Below the pieces are notes generated by a model. It did not search any database. It was not told where the DNA came from and saw only the letters and a program-made list of their open reading frames with translations. From NCBI RefSeq assembly GCF_000219625.1, contig NC_018214.1, positions 1,302,001 to 1,366,000 of the forward strand: a stretch of 64,000 nucleotides of DNA, written 5' to 3'. Of this stretch, positions 1 to 12,400 are shown piece by piece. This DNA is from Zymoseptoria tritici IPO323. Lineage: Eukaryota; Ascomycota; Dothideomycetes; Mycosphaerellales; Mycosphaerellaceae. Position 1 is the stretch's first letter, and each line of letters begins with the position of its first letter. A program made the position numbers and the translations under genes.

Positions 1-451
1 CGACGGAAGTGATAGTGCTCATCGAGGAAGATGTTGTCGAGCCGGGAGACGAGGACAAGGACATGCTGGTCGAGCTGCTGGCCGAGCTGACCGCAGAGTC
101 GGACATGGTCTCTGAGCTGATGGAAGACTCGGACATGCTCGCGGTGGTGGTAGATTCAGCGCTGGCGCCTGAAGTGACGCTCGGAGCAGCGGTGGCGCTT
201 CCATAGCCGGGCAAGAACGACGGCGAGTAGGTGAGGGTGCCACTGTATTGTGGGCAGCCTGGCACGGTTGTCTTGGGAGGAGCGCGTCCTCCGCCGCAGT
301 CGAGAAATTCGCAGAGCTCGCCCGTGCCTGGCACATAATACGCGAGGGAAGCGCCGGCTGGAGAGGAGACGTCGGTGCTCGTGCAGCCTGTGAGATCGGT
401 CCTGGCGAGGGCGAGAGTGGCCAGAGCGACGAAGGTGATGGAGGTGTACAT
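1..451 (-). CDS. Secreted Ser/Thr-rich protein, N-terminal part (runs off left edge)
   Basis: Reading leftwards from the ATG at 451 gives 150 residues with no stop before the edge. Residues 1-16 form a hydrophobic signal peptide ending LALA. The mature part holds four cysteines (GCTST, ELCEF, LDCGG, PGCPQ) and the motifs YVPGTGELC and CGGGRAPPKT. From about residue 88 it becomes a Ser/Thr/Met-rich low-complexity tract, as in fungal GPI-anchored or wall-associated proteins. I recognise the N-terminal block as a conserved Pezizomycotina family, sometimes loosely labelled siderophore-related, but no enzymatic domain is visible and I assign no function. The C-terminus, where a GPI signal would lie, is outside the window. 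Confidence 0.75.
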   Translation of the reverse strand, partial: MYTSITFVALATLALARTDLTGCTSTDVSSPAGASLAYYVPGTGELCEFLDCGGGRAPPKTTVPGCPQYSGTLTYSPSFLPGYGSATAAPSVTSGASAESTTTASMSESSISSETMSDSAVSSASSSTSMSLSSSPGSTTSSSMSTITSV

Positions 452-994
452 TTTGATGGTGTTGCTTTGGGAAAGTCTGGTCGATGTGTTGTCTGGAGCA
501 AGTCTTCTGATGTTGAACGAGTGACTGAACGAGAAACTGAACGACAGTGTTTTGCTGATGCGAAGATGATGAAGCAAGGAGAAGAAGGAAAGGAGCAAGA
601 TACTCTTTTGTATACCAACAACAAACGATCAAAGGAGGTGAAATCCTTCGGCCGCGTCAGAATCTGTTATAGACCAGAAAGGGGCGGTTCGAGAGCGCCA
701 CCGCGTATCAATATAGGTGACATTCGGTAGCGAGTGCCGTTTGCATGCGAGTCCACGCGGCTGAGTGGTGCTTTAAGTAAGTCGCACAAGAGCTGACAGT
801 CGGTATGCGATGTCGTTGAAAAGAGATTGTCCGTGTCTGATGCAGAGTGCAAGGTTCACCAAGCATTCAGCCCCAAGAAATTGAGCGGAGCTACTCCCGA
901 GCCTCGCCGCCGATGTACGACCACGAGAGCCCGTCCATTGCCCATCGATCTACAGAATACATCGACCGCCGACAGGTCGGTTCCAATCGTCAAA
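452..994. other. Divergent intergenic region, secreted-protein gene / mL53
   Basis: 543 bases between two outward-facing starts, so it presumably holds both promoters. No convincing reading frame, tRNA or repeat is seen. Confidence 0.5.
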
Positions 995-1367
995 ATGCTC
1001 ACGAAATACCTCACCAGCGTGACAACGACCTTTTCGCCCTTCAACCCACGCTCCGGCAAGACTGCCCGCAACTTCCTCGCGCTACTCCCACCGAATGCTC
1101 GATCGACCATGGCCATCAGCATCACCATGCTGCCGAAGGCCCAAGCCGCAACACCCGCGAGTCTGGCGATAAAATTTAGTAAGTCGCGATGACGCTGTAG
1201 AGGAACTGTGCTGTTCTGGTCAGGACGTCTTGCTAATATGATGGTTTGTAGAAGATGGAAAGGAAATGCAACTGGATCTGGAGAAGTTGAGGATCAAGGA
1301 TATCGAGACCGAGGTGGACCGGCATTCGAGATCGTTGAGGAGAGCGGAAGATCTGGCTGGAAACTAG
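995..1367 (+). CDS. MRPL44: Mitochondrial large ribosomal subunit protein mL53 (yeast MRPL44 type)
   Basis: Two exons, 995-1178 and 1252-1367, give 99 residues; the yeast protein is about the same length. The intron (GTAAGT donor, TGTAG acceptor) is phase 1 and rebuilds a lysine codon. Family hallmarks are the start MLTKYLTSVTTTFSPFNP, the middle ARNFLALLPPNAR and the end DGKEMQLDL...EVDRHSRSL, matching the yeast KKEMEVD...DRHSKQL pattern. The protein has a thioredoxin-like fold at the periphery of the mitochondrial large subunit. An ATG-less in-frame extension lies upstream; the ATG at 995 is chosen because the conserved MLTKYL block begins there. Confidence 0.9.
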
Positions 1368-1811
1368 ATGCCCTGAGTTCATGGATTTGGACGGACATCA
1401 GAAATGAGCTGGAGCTGGAGTTGCAGGACAACGGCTTCGCGGTGCGGCATGATGGAGTGGATCATGAGGAGCATTTGGATGGACAAGGCTCACGAGTGAC
1501 GAGGAGACTGGTCGGGAAGACAGAGGGATTTGTCGAGAGGGCTCTTGAGAGGAAGCACAGCAGTAGTCATGCTGTTATGCCGGCGGGCTGGGCATGCCTG
1601 GAGCGACAGCTACAACATCGAGTCGAGGTGGTCTGGATGCAAACACACAAGCTAGTGCAAAGCAAGCGCTTGGAGGATAGCCTGTGTGAAGGTATTCGTG
1701 CCAGATAACTAGCACATGAAAGGTCGTAACATGATATGGCCGCTAAAATGCTATCACGCTGCCGGGCATTCGCCCGCTCCGATATAGATGTATTACACAG
1801 ACTGACGAGCC
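1368..1811. other. Convergent intergenic region, mL53 / RTC4-like
   Basis: 444 bases between two stop codons. Presumably the two 3' untranslated regions; nothing else recognised. Confidence 0.5.
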
Positions 1812-3343
1812 TCACTCGTCATACTCGACCTCGACGATAAGATCTTCCACCTCAGGATGCATCAGCTCGCCCACCTCAACACTATCCGAGATGATCTCCC
1901 GCGCCTTTACTTCCCAGTCTCCGGCAAGTTTCATATCATCCTTGACGAGCAGTTCTGCGAGGTGAGGGACGAGAACAGCCTGCACGAATCCCGAGACACC
2001 GCCCTGGAAGCCAGAGGTCGCGACGAGCTGGTCTTTGGTGGCTCGTTCGCGGATGTTGGTCGAGAGCTGTTGGATAATGTGGTCGCTCCTGTTCGTTGTT
2101 AGCTAAGCCGCGGTTCCAAGGATCGCTCAACCTACATCATCTTCTCGCCCTTCGGACCGTAGTAGCCAACCGAAGCACCGGGCTTCGCATTACCCTTGAA
2201 ACCACCTTTCATTCCCTTCGACCTCGACTGCTTTTTGAAATTGCTGCGGTAATGCGAGATAGCCTCATCGTTAAGCACGTCTATTAAGAACGAGTCATGC
2301 TTCCTCATTCGCTTTGCCAGACCAGTCCAGTCGATCGCAGGATATCCTCTGTCCTTCCACATCTCATGCGCCGTCTGTTTACGATGCCATTCGCAAAACT
2401 GTTCTTGCCGCTTCATCGTCCATTGCCGTCCTTTAACGTACTCATCCTCGTACTCCTCACGAAGCAGCTTGTTCACAGGTCGAGTGCAAGTCTCGCAATC
2501 AAAGGTAAGAGAGTCGGGTTCAGGTGACGCTTCCAATGAGCTCAGCGGAGACGAGGACTCTGCTTGCCGATCGCCAGCTGCGCCGCCTGTTGTCTGAAAG
2601 TCTCCCGCAGAGGTCTGCGAAGAGATGATGGCGCCGAATTGCCTCGCCGGCACATCGTGCCTGACGAATCTCGCCTTCGTTTCAGCCGGCTCAAGGATGG
2701 TCTTCGGCTTTACGAAGTCTTTCTTCTTGGCTTGCTCTTTCTCTCTTTCGGTGCGCCCTCGATTGCCGAATGTCTGCTTCTTCTTCACGAGCGGCTCGAC
2801 CTTTCCTTTCGCTGGCTTGGCGTGAATGTTATCTGGTCGTTCAAGTCTCGGTCTCTTAGACTTCTTCCTCTTGATTTCCCCGAAGAGCTCGGGTTCACTT
2901 TCACTCTGACCTTCATCCAGCTCTTTGTCACTCCATAGCTTCCTCTCCGGACTCTGCGGTGGCAGCACATTTTTGGGTATTCGAAACGAACTTCTGCTCT
3001 CTTCCACCGGCTCTGTAAAGTCGATTGTGGCCGCTTTCCTGAACCCCGATGTAGATCCTCCTCTTGCACCTGATTTGTCACTCTCAACTTCACTACTCGA
3101 GCTCTCCGGTTCCCGCTCATCGTCTTCCACTTCCACCTTCGCCGGCTTCAGCGGCGCGCTGCCGTTCTTTCTCTTCGGTCGAGAGCTTCGAGCGCTGTCC
3201 GGAGGTGTCGGCATGGGCGCTTCGGTACTGTGAGATCCGTCTCTCATGCAGTCATCCGGTTCGTGGTCCTTTTCCGTGGCGTGCTCTCGACCACCAACTG
3301 TCCTGAGAAGGCGACCGGCTCCCCTGCGGTTCAGATATGGCAT
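1812..3343 (-). CDS. RTC4: RTC4-domain protein (restriction of telomere capping protein 4-like)
   Basis: Two exons, 3343-2136 and 2088-1812, total 494 residues. The donor is GTAGGT, the acceptor AACAG, and the split codon is Met. The first ~270 residues are charged, low complexity and rich in Lys/Arg/Glu (several possible nuclear-localisation clusters). The folded C-terminal part starts near CETCTRPVNK, continues through FCEWHRKQTAHEMWKDRGYPAIDW and ISHYRSNF, and ends across the intron with SDHIIQQLS...FVQAVLVPHLAELLV. This matches the RTC4 domain of fungal nuclear proteins linked genetically to telomere-capping defects in yeast. Biochemical role unknown. The family call rests on pattern memory; the exon model is well supported because frame and domain continue through the splice. 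Confidence 0.75.
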
Positions 3344-4458
3344 GCTGTCGAGTCGGCCATTGATCGCGGCGGCGAAACCAGGTGGTGACCGATCCGAAGG
3401 TGTTTATAGCGTGGTCCAATTGTCAATCGAATGAGAATCGATTGAGACTCGACTAAGCTGAAGTGAAGTTCGCGACAAAGTTTGAAGCTGCTCGCGACAA
3501 TGACACGCCAAGGCCCGAGCTCGCGTGACTTCCTCAGATGGAGATGAAGGGAGCACTCAAGGAAGTGGCACGACGATCTGAGTGAGAGAAATAGTGAACA
3601 AATGAAAACTTGATACCACAACTACTGTCGCTATGAACTTCTCAACAACTCTGGGAATGCCATGCTATTGGTACAGTGTTCTGATCTGTCTGCTCGCGCA
3701 TTTCTCTAAGGAGCCATCTTTCCTTCGTGGCTTGTAATCATTGTAACAAAATGTACATATGCCTTCCTGCTTCGACTAAGAAGCCGCCTGCTCTCGGCCA
3801 GCCATATCGATCTCATCCTCTCGCAAGCCTCGGCGCGGCCCTTTAGTTGGCGATCCTTCAAAGCGTGTGTAGGCTGTGCAGCATTGGACTTCCCCGGTGC
3901 TGTGGAGCGACCGCCGGGACGCCTTGTCGAAGAAGTTGAAGTGACTCAGCCAGTCATCCAGTGAACTCACACCTCGTCGGTGAGGGAGTAACGCAGCCCA
4001 TTGTAAGTTCTGATCTCATCTTCAGATGATTTGACCCTTGGGGTAGCATCAATGGCAAGTGTTGGCGCTGAGTGGTGTGCGTGATGTGAGTGATGTGAAG
4101 GATGTGAGTGTGTGGTGCCGATGAACGCGAGAATTGTGGCCGTTTTGTAATCGATCACTTCGAACATGCCCAGTGTTGCCGATCGACGCGAGTTGGGTGC
4201 TCATCGTCTTTGGATTGTGTCGTTCGTGGTTCCAAGAGTGTGTGCAAGCTGTCACTACCATGTTCCATCGCACTGGGCCAGCCCGTGTTGTGCTGGCTTC
4301 GCAGGTATGTATGCTTCGACGCCTCGCTTCCCATTGTGGCTTCGCCTTCGTCTTCATCCTCCTTGAACGTCCTCCCCCAAGGACTCGAGCTCTCGCAAAA
4401 GTGTGGCTCACGCATTATCAAGTCGGCGTACATCCACCACAAGTAGCACACTATGCGC
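3344..4458. other. 1.1 kb intergenic region, RTC4-like start to hapC stop
   Basis: No credible coding frame. Positions about 4080-4113 hold an imprecise GTGATGTGA-type short repeat. Otherwise it presumably contains the RTC4-like promoter and the hapC 3' end. Confidence 0.4.
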
Positions 4459-5553
4459 TTAGTACTCGCCACCACCGGGTGGACCGTACGCGAAGTCGGT
4501 GGCGCTGTCAGCGGAAGAATCCATGGGGTTCCCAAGCACGTTGTTATCGTAGCCTGAGGACGCAGCATTTTCGGCACCACTGCTGCCGGCAGGTGGCTTT
4601 TGGTGCTCTCCGCGAGCGACAAGATTCTGCAATACATGTTAGCCAAAGAGAACCACAAGTAGCGGGCAATGCGGATTGTTACCTCTCGGTACCTCGCAAG
4701 GTAGATCTTCAATGCCTCGCCATAGTTCTCAAATCCCAGCGAGGTCATTGCGAACAAGATGTCTTCTCCATTGACTGTTTTTCGCTTCTCCTGCTGGCAC
4801 TTTTCAGAAGCTGTCTCAGATGTCAGAACTTGCGGCAGCACTATCCAATGGCGGCAGAGAGGGTACCTTCGCTGGTGATGAATGAGATGAATTCGCTCAC
4901 GCACTCTTGCATGCACTCTTTGGCCTCCTTTGCGATCTTGGCATTCTCGGGAAGGGCGGTCTTCATGATACGCGCGACTGGAGCAAAATTATGAATATTA
5001 GCGTCCTGATCGAAGTTTCTGCGGTTGGGATTCCTGGAGCGGTGTTGCGAGGAAACTGGCGGAGAGGACGATTGCGGGGATGAGGACGGCATGGTTGGTG
5101 GTGTTCTCGTCCAGTCGGAGTCAAAGGCTGCAGATCGCTGGCTGGCGAAGAAGCCTCTGATTCGATGGGACTTGCAGACCAAGATGTGCTCTGCAGCGTT
5201 ATATGGGGGCAGGAAGCGACGCCAGTCACCGCAGAGGTCGCCGTGCAGGTGTCAAAGAACGGCGATCGTACAACCGATGGGCGTACAAGGATAGCAAGTG
5301 GTGCGTATGTGTGTGTGCGATTGTCCGGGACGCAAGGTGCTACAAGAAAACGACAGCTGGGTTTGGGGATGCACATACCATTCGCAATGGGGAGCCAACG
5401 ATCTTGTTCCTTGACCTCGAAGTCATAACCAATGTCTTCCGGGCGGCTCATTTCGCCTTCGGTCTGGTCGTTCTGCTGCTGCTGCGGGTCATTGTCCTCC
5501 GGCGTCTGGGTGGCCGGTTCGACCTCCTCTGGATCTTTTGGGGACTGCGACAT
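4459..5553 (-). CDS. hapC: CCAAT-binding factor subunit HapC (NF-YB/HAP3)
   Basis: Four exons (5553-5379, 4977-4867, 4810-4683, 4626-4459) give 193 residues. The histone-fold core (about residues 50-140) is unmistakable: [56 protein letters not shown] and [19 protein letters not shown]. The protein dimerises with HapE (NF-YC) and binds CCAAT with HapB; in filamentous fungi the complex also recruits HapX for iron control. The N-terminus is a short Gln/acidic tail, and the C-terminus is Gly/Asn/Ser-rich ending GGGEY. Exon 1 stops inside VARIMK, and each junction restores the family sequence, so this model is among the most secure in the window. Confidence 0.96.
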
Positions 5554-7804
5554 CTTTAATCGAGGTGCGCGTTCCGGTTAGTCGAGTATGAGCTGTCAAT
5601 GATTCGCTGGCCACCACGTCAACAGACACCCCTGGTGCTGCAGTACCACCGTGCTAGCTCGAAAGGTGCAGGTGGAATCGAGGTGCCGGCGCCGGCACAC
5701 GGGAACAGCGACGAAGAGAATGGCAGTGCTGCCGTGGAGCGGTGAGTTCTTCGCGCTCAAGGGTCGATCCTGGGAGCACTCAATCGCCACCGAAACGGGT
5801 ATTAGATTCGGTGCTAGCAGCCTCCAAGATCCACGATGAAGCGGAGCGTTTGGCGGTGAGCGCGTACAGGCCACGGATGGGGCGAAGCCTTGGCCGGATT
5901 GAGGGAATCGCGCGCGAGGCTGGTGCTGCCTTACGCGTGCGAAATGCTGTAATGCTGCAGGAAGGAAGCACTGATGGCGTGGGTATGCAAGGCGAGCGAT
6001 GTCTAGGTACTGTCAGGTAATGTCCAGAACTAGCCGCGTTTGTGGCGTGCAAGACGTCGCTTGGCGGGCAGCGCGGGCGGATTGAAGGTGTTGCTGTCTC
6101 TGCTGGAACTCAGGCGCGACGCGGGTGAGAGTGACAGCTGCACGCGGTAATCACGCGCGCTCGCTGACTACGGCGGATTGTTGATGTGTGCGCCTCACTG
6201 CTCAGTCTGTGGTCGATCTGCTGGAGGCCAGAAGTGTAAGGTATCGTAGTGGCCCGGCGGTTGGTCTCGGTAGCCGCAAATGGTATGTGCCGCGTCTGGG
6301 ATATGCGAATGGGGATCGAATCGAAGAATGCGACGGACGGATTGACCAGTGAGAAAATGGGACGAATTGAGGAGGTTTGTTGATTGGATGTTTGACGCAG
6401 CTTCGCTTTCTGTGAGACGAGTGATGGCAGCTTGTCGAACTTCAGGTTCCCCTCTTCCTTCCAGCCCCATCCCAACGGTCCAATCAGAAGAAAGCATTGC
6501 GCTGCTGTTTTCAAGCTGTCTCTTCCATCAGACTCTTCTCAATCTCTCTCTCCAGCAACACGCGCGCGGGTGATGGGACTGATCATATACATTCACAAAG
6601 AGCACCCTACAAGTCGTAGCACCATCGCTATACTCTGCTCGACTACAAGCTGCGAAAGGCCCACTTCGGCCACTTGCGGTGTGACAGCTTTGCTCCCACA
6701 TTCTCCGTACTCTCGCTCGGATCTACCTGTCTCCAAGGTGACATCTTGACATCTCCATTGCATCCCACGCCCTAGCGTGCAGTATGTGCGCTGGCAACGA
6801 CAATCCACCGTGATCCTCACTGTCGCCGTCGCCGACGACACCACCACGACTCGCACAGCCTCACCTTTGTTGGGCTCTCCTCCGCTTTCATCCTTGTCTC
6901 GTCATGAACGGTTCGAACATATACCCGACTGCATGACATGACGTCCAGAAAGACGAACCAGTGACCGTCAGACCGTGCCTGACAGCTACCGGAGCCCAAT
7001 CATTTTGCGTGGCATCCTGCTGGCCTCGAGTATTGGGCCTCCGCGAGGCGATCGAACATCGCTTAGACTGCAGCTCATCGGAACAGCGCATCTTACATAA
7101 TTGGACCTATGGGTGCTGTCTGGCCCGCTCCACACTATCGCTGATAGATCACGCTGGTTCATGCTGGTCTGCCGACATGCTTAAACGATGACGCCACTTG
7201 GGATTCTGGAGAGGGTGTGCTGCCATCGACATGTCATCTGGCAAGGCCCAATGAACAGCGCATTTCGAGACGTCGATACCCGATGAAGGTACGTGAGACA
7301 TGTCGCTCATGTCAGGTGACTGTGCAGCGTCTGGTGGAGGTGCGATGAACGGCTTGTGTCCTATGTCGAGAGCCGTTGGGATAGCACCGACCGTCGCTTT
7401 GGTATTGAACTACATATCACAGCAGCACGCCCGCTCGCAGTCTCCCTAGTCCCTCGCAGTAACAGTACTACATGTATGACCATGTTGAGGGTGCCGGCCG
7501 TTTCTGGACGTACCAGGCACTTGGAATGGCCGGGACATGCGCGCGGACTTCACGCCGTCCCGCAGTCTTGGTCGCTAGTATGTCGTGACACAGACGTTCG
7601 GTCGCCAATTGCGACCTTGTGTAAGATGTCTCGAGGACAAGCCGGTAGTTGAAGCCGGGCCAGGCTCAGCTGCAAGTTGGCTCTGTATCAACACCAGGGC
7701 CAGACAGTCCGGTTGCACCGCTCGTGCCATCGAGGCGGTGAATTCGTTCCGCCAGAGTCTCGATGTGAAGGAGTTTGGCGTCTCACGAAGCCATCGCTTT
7801 CAGC
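5554..7804. other. 2.2 kb gene-free region
   Basis: Between the hapC start and the prefoldin-2 stop I find only short open frames on both strands, with no domain-like sequence, consistent splice pairs or recognisable ncRNA. Base composition looks ordinary, unlike the TpA-rich island at 52-56 kb. It may hold a long hapC upstream region or an unrecognised transcript. Confidence 0.4.
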
Positions 7805-8533
7805 TCACTGCTGCACAACCTGGATGTTGTTCTTCTTCTTCCACTTCTCCAAATCCGCTTGCTTGGCTTGGTATTGCTTGACCAGATCGTCCAAGACTTT
7901 CTTCAACCCGTCCGCATTCGTTTGCAGCGCCGGCAGCACATCGCTCACCGTCCTTTCTGCCAGGACGCCATTGATCATGCGAAAGCACTTTCGTTCCGCA
8001 GGGAGTGGAGTGAGGGTCTCCAGTACTAGTCTGGAAGTCCTTCCGTTAGTTGCGTTCGTCTATCGGTCGCTCGAGTCATGGGCGTTCGCATGGCATGATC
8101 TGAAGGTCGGCTACGAGAAGGCGAGTGAGCCTCAAAGGATCGTGCAGGTCCAGCGCTTGGATAGCGAGCCGGATGCTTCCCTAAAAGATAGCCGAGCTCG
8201 CAAATGTTGGAGACTTTCCGTGTTGGCGGTGTGGCAAGGTTCGATACGCGTCTTGATGAAGGCGGGATTCGCAGCCGCAAGCGAAGCGACAGGATTGGCG
8301 GTGACACACCGCAGTTTTGACTTTTCTTCGCAAGTGAAGCTGGCAGGATACTCACTTGTGTTCTTCAGCCTCTTGTTCAACGTCGCCAATCTTTTGTGCA
8401 ATGGCTTGAAGGGTATCTTTGTAGTTCGAGTATTGCGTCTGAAGCTCTGGTACTTGTCAGTCTGAATTCGCGTCGAATTGGGGAGACTGCTCCAACCTTG
8501 CTGCTTCTTCGCTGAGATTTGTTGTTGCGACAT
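7805..8533 (-). CDS. GIM4: Prefoldin subunit 2 (GIM4-like)
   Basis: Three exons (8533-8497, 8446-8356, 8030-7805) give 117 residues, close to the usual size. The first intron starts GTTGGA; the second is 325 bases, far longer than other introns here. The protein is two helices of coiled coil around a beta hairpin: MSQQQISAKKQQELQTQYSNY, then KIGDVEQEAEEHKLVLETL, the hairpin CFRMINGVLAERTVSDVLPAL, and the C-terminal helix ending KKKNNIQVVQQ. It is a beta-type subunit of the hexameric prefoldin chaperone that passes unfolded actin and tubulin to the cytosolic chaperonin. It shares a 223-base divergent promoter with cmc2. Confidence 0.93.
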
Positions 8534-8756
8534 GGCTTCGATGTTTGATAGACAGAAGTTATTGTCAAATGTTTGATCTGGAGAATCGAATGCTCACCTC
8601 AGAGGCCGCGATGACTAAGCGAGACGCTAGAGGGTGTCGGGAGGTGGTCGCATCTTGCCTTCGCGACTACGTCAAGATCCATAGACCCAGGCAAATACGA
8701 CTGCGAGACAACGCTTCCACTTTTTGTTCGAGAGACACTTCCGCAGTCCTACCATC

Positions 8757-9051
8757 ATGCATCCTCATTTGCACAGAGAAGACAACAAAGGTTAGTCACA
8801 ATGGAATCAACCCACGATCGCCATTCGCTCATCGACCATCAGGATGCGAGGAGATCATGAACGCGTTGGAGGAATGCCACGCCAAAGGCTTCATGTGGAA
8901 AGCGATCGGAATGTGCAGCGCAACGAAAAACGAAGTTAACAAATGCCTACGAGCGGAACGACTCGAACGAACGGCGGTCAATCGGGAGGAGGCGAAGAAG
9001 AAGAGGGAGCATATGAAGAAGGTCTGGGCAGAGATCGAGGCCAACTCCTGA
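8757..9051 (+). CDS. CMC2: COX assembly mitochondrial protein 2 (twin CX9C)
   Basis: Two exons, 8757-8790 and 8843-9051, total 80 residues. The start MHPHLHREDNKGC is the conserved N-terminus. The twin CX9C helical hairpin is complete (CEEIMNALEEC and CSATKNEVNKC), followed by the basic tail of the family (LRAERLERTAVNREEAKKKREHM). Such proteins are oxidised by Mia40 in the mitochondrial intermembrane space and act in cytochrome c oxidase assembly. An unspliced reading would add an unrelated N-terminus; the ATG at 8757 plus a 52-base intron restores the family sequence exactly. Confidence 0.94.
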
Positions 9052-9440
9052 AGTGCATGCAAAAATGAGACAGTACGAATCATGGGACTTTCAGCCGGGA
9101 CTGCGTTGGCACAACGAGCTGGGTTACCTCTAGGCACACATCTGCATTGAGAGCTCATGCAGTGTGAAAGATTCACCTACACTCTGCTCTGGATCCGGGA
9201 AGCCAAGGACCAAGCGCCGCGGAAAAGAGTTTTCTGGACCAGTGACATGCGATCGCAAGATAGACAAAGGCTGGACCGAGAACGAGGCCAGCAGCAGCGC
9301 AATCAAGCGCTCTGGCTACAACCAAGAGTAGTGGCAAAAGTCCTGGCTCACACAATGCCGCCCTCGATGGCATTCAGAGGGAAGATTGGAGAGGGGCGGA
9401 CTCTTTGTACGAATATCCCCGATCGGTGTGATATACTGTA
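9052..9440. other. Convergent intergenic region, cmc2 / A-T-R reductase
   Basis: 389 bases between two stop codons; no feature recognised. Confidence 0.4.
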
Positions 9441-12400
9441 TCATCTACATGGCGACGCGTGCCTTAACCTACCTATTGCTGTCCACTTCTTCATCCAAAC
9501 ATCTACATACCTCTCGATCAGTCCATCGCTGACGGGGTCGTTGACAGTGCCCAACAACGGACTATCCTGAACAGTGCGTGCCGTGTCAAACGTCAAACCG
9601 GCTGGCTCCTCATCCGGCGTTGTGATTCCCACTGCAACCGCGTTCTTCATATTTCCATACTTCGCACGCCAGAAATCGACCAACTTCATGCTCGGATTCC
9701 TTTCCACATCGGGCTCGCTATTCTCCAGTCTGTCCAGCCATTCAGCGGTACTGACAATCTCAAATGGTGGCAGAGCAGCACATCGCTGCAATGCTGGAAG
9801 CAAGTCGCGCTCGAAGCTGAAAGTCTGTGGATTGAGGATGTGGTAGACGAGGTCCACTTTTGGTTCCGCTGCATCGCCGCCTACGCTCGGTGACATGGAG
9901 ATCTCGGCGATAGCTTTCGCGCAAAGATCAACGGGAAGCCAGCTCGGCCGTTCGTGCAGGGATGGTAGCGCGCCGGTCGTGAGTGCACTTCGCACCATGA
10001 GCGCAATGGCTTCGGTGTCGTTCCAGTACGCTGTCTTGGTGTCGCCGCTGAGTTGTCCTACGCGCAACACACGAGCGTAGATATCCGTTTGTCTCATGGC
10101 GTTGCAAACGATGTGCTCAGTGACCAGCTTGCTTCGACCATAGCCTGTATGTTGGGCATGGCTCAGGTCTTCAACGGCAGTCTCGCGAATAGTGGCAGGC
10201 TTGGGAGTCGAGCTTGTGGTACTGACGCTGCTGCAGAAAAAGAAGTTGGCTGGGTTCGGGAGACGGCTCCGCAGACAGAGGTTGATCAGGTTGTGTGTGC
10301 CGCGAATATGCTGGGCTTCGAAGCTGCGTACGCCGAGATTGAAGTTCACTGCCCAGGCTGAATGGACTACGCAGGTCAATGATCCGAGGAGACGTTCCAA
10401 GTCTGCCTCTTTAAGGCCCAAGTCGGGCTGGGAGAGGTCCGATGAAACCGCTCGCAGCTTGGCCTTCTCCTGGTCGGTCAAGTCAATTCCACGAGTGGCT
10501 AGGGATTGCTTCAAACGTGCTTCTGCAGCTGTTGCATCTGGCGCTCTGACCAATGCCCACACCTCTGACACATTCGGACGCTGTGCCATCTCGAAGACGA
10601 TGAAAGCCCCAAGATTTCCAGTGGCTCCAGTGACCGCCACCACCTCTGTCTCGTGTTCAGCTCTCGACTGTATGGCTGTAACGTCGCGATCGATGAAGTT
10701 GGAATAGCGATCGATCAGCTCCCGCATAGTCTCGATCTCGTCCTCAATAGCATCAATATTCCCGCCGGTACGCAGCTGGTACAGGTGCTTGGCGAGCTGT
10801 CTGACATTTGCCTTCTCGAACACGATGTTCTGGCTCAGGCTTTGTCCGGCAAGGTCGAGATCTCGCTTGATGATGCGCCAGAGCCTGGTGGTCTGTAGAC
10901 TGTCCACTCCCGCCGAGAATATGTCGGTCTCTGCCGAGGGCAGTCGTACATCGAACTCAAGAGAGAACTTCTCGACAAGCCAGCTTTCCAGAGCGGCCTC
11001 ATCAAGCTGCAAGGAACCGCCTCCTGTCTCAACGCCACGATCGAACGCTTCATAGGCGTTGGCGATCTCCTCTGCAAAATGTTGGTAGACCTGAGCTCGG
11101 ATGAAAGTGCCTTTGTCCGTCTTCGGATACACGACGTCGGCTGGAATGACCACGATGAGCTCCTTCGGAATCCTGGAGAAAGTTTCGGCTTGGCGATTGG
11201 CGGTTTCGATGGACGGCCAGATAGCGTCGATGAACTCACGCTCGCTCAAGTCTGTGCCTCTTTCGGGAGAGCGAAAGATCAGGACACCGGGCACAGTACG
11301 CTGGTACCCGAAGACTGCGGCCTCGTGTACCAGTTCATCCTGTCTGATCTGGCCTTCGATGGGGAGCGGCAAGACTTTCTCGCCATTCACTAAGGTAATT
11401 CGATCGTCTAAACGCGACAGATACTTGTAGTAGTTGGACTTCTTGGGATCAGGATGCCGAGTGAACAGATCGGCCGTGCGGAAGCTGTTCTCGGGATTTG
11501 TAGTACTGTACGGGGGATTGGAGTTGCTGGGCCCTTTCGAGGGCAAGCCATCTAGACCGACGCATTCAAACACACCAGGAGCGATTTCGTCCTAAACCAG
11601 AGTCAGCGAAAGTCCGGTCGTGTCGTCTCAACCGAGCTTACCATCAAAGTGTGATCCGCCACCGGACGCATGAGCCGGAAGTATTGCCATTCTTTATCAC
11701 CAGGAGGTCTGAAGGTTGTCATGATCTGTCCCGTCTCAGTGCAGCCATAGTTCCCTACGAGATTCACACCCTGGGCCACGAGTCGATCGCCGAGTTCGTC
11801 CGGACAGCTACTGCCACCAAAAAGTACGAGGGTGGCTTTGGCAAGAAGCTGGACCCCCTCTTCCTTTTCTGCAAGTAATTGAAGCACTTGAGGAATGGCT
11901 GGGATCAATCGCGGCTTTGCAACTTTGATCGCATCTACCAAATTCTGGGCAGTAACAGCCATGGAATGGTTGCCCAGATACATTGGCGCTTGAGTATAGA
12001 ACGCTCTGAAAAGTTCCATGAGACCATGCGAATGGAACAAAGGCGAAACGCAGAAAGCTCTCAGGCCGAAGCTCTTGCGAAAGTTGGCCAGACACGCCAG
12101 ATTCGACAAGAAGATGGGCTTGGGAAAGCCAGTCGATCCCGAGGAGTGCAGGATCCATGCCATTCTTGAGCCTTCCCTGACGAGATTGAGCCCCTCCCTA
12201 CGGAAAGCTCTCGATCGAGGCGTTTGTCTGTAGTCATGGCGTTGTAGTATCGGAACCGCTAAGCATCCTGGCCGATCAATGCAGATGTCGCCAATAATGT
12301 GCTGTTTGGCTTCCGGTACGACGAGCGTCTGACAGTCGGCCAGCTCAAGAAGTCTCGCATACGCAGGGGCGGTCAAGCGGGTAGAAAGAAATAGTACAGT

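Noticed and set aside
685..700. GGTTCGA, checked as a tRNA T-arm
   Set aside because: No acceptor, D-arm or anticodon arm can be folded around it; the same holds for other GGTTCGA-like words in the window.
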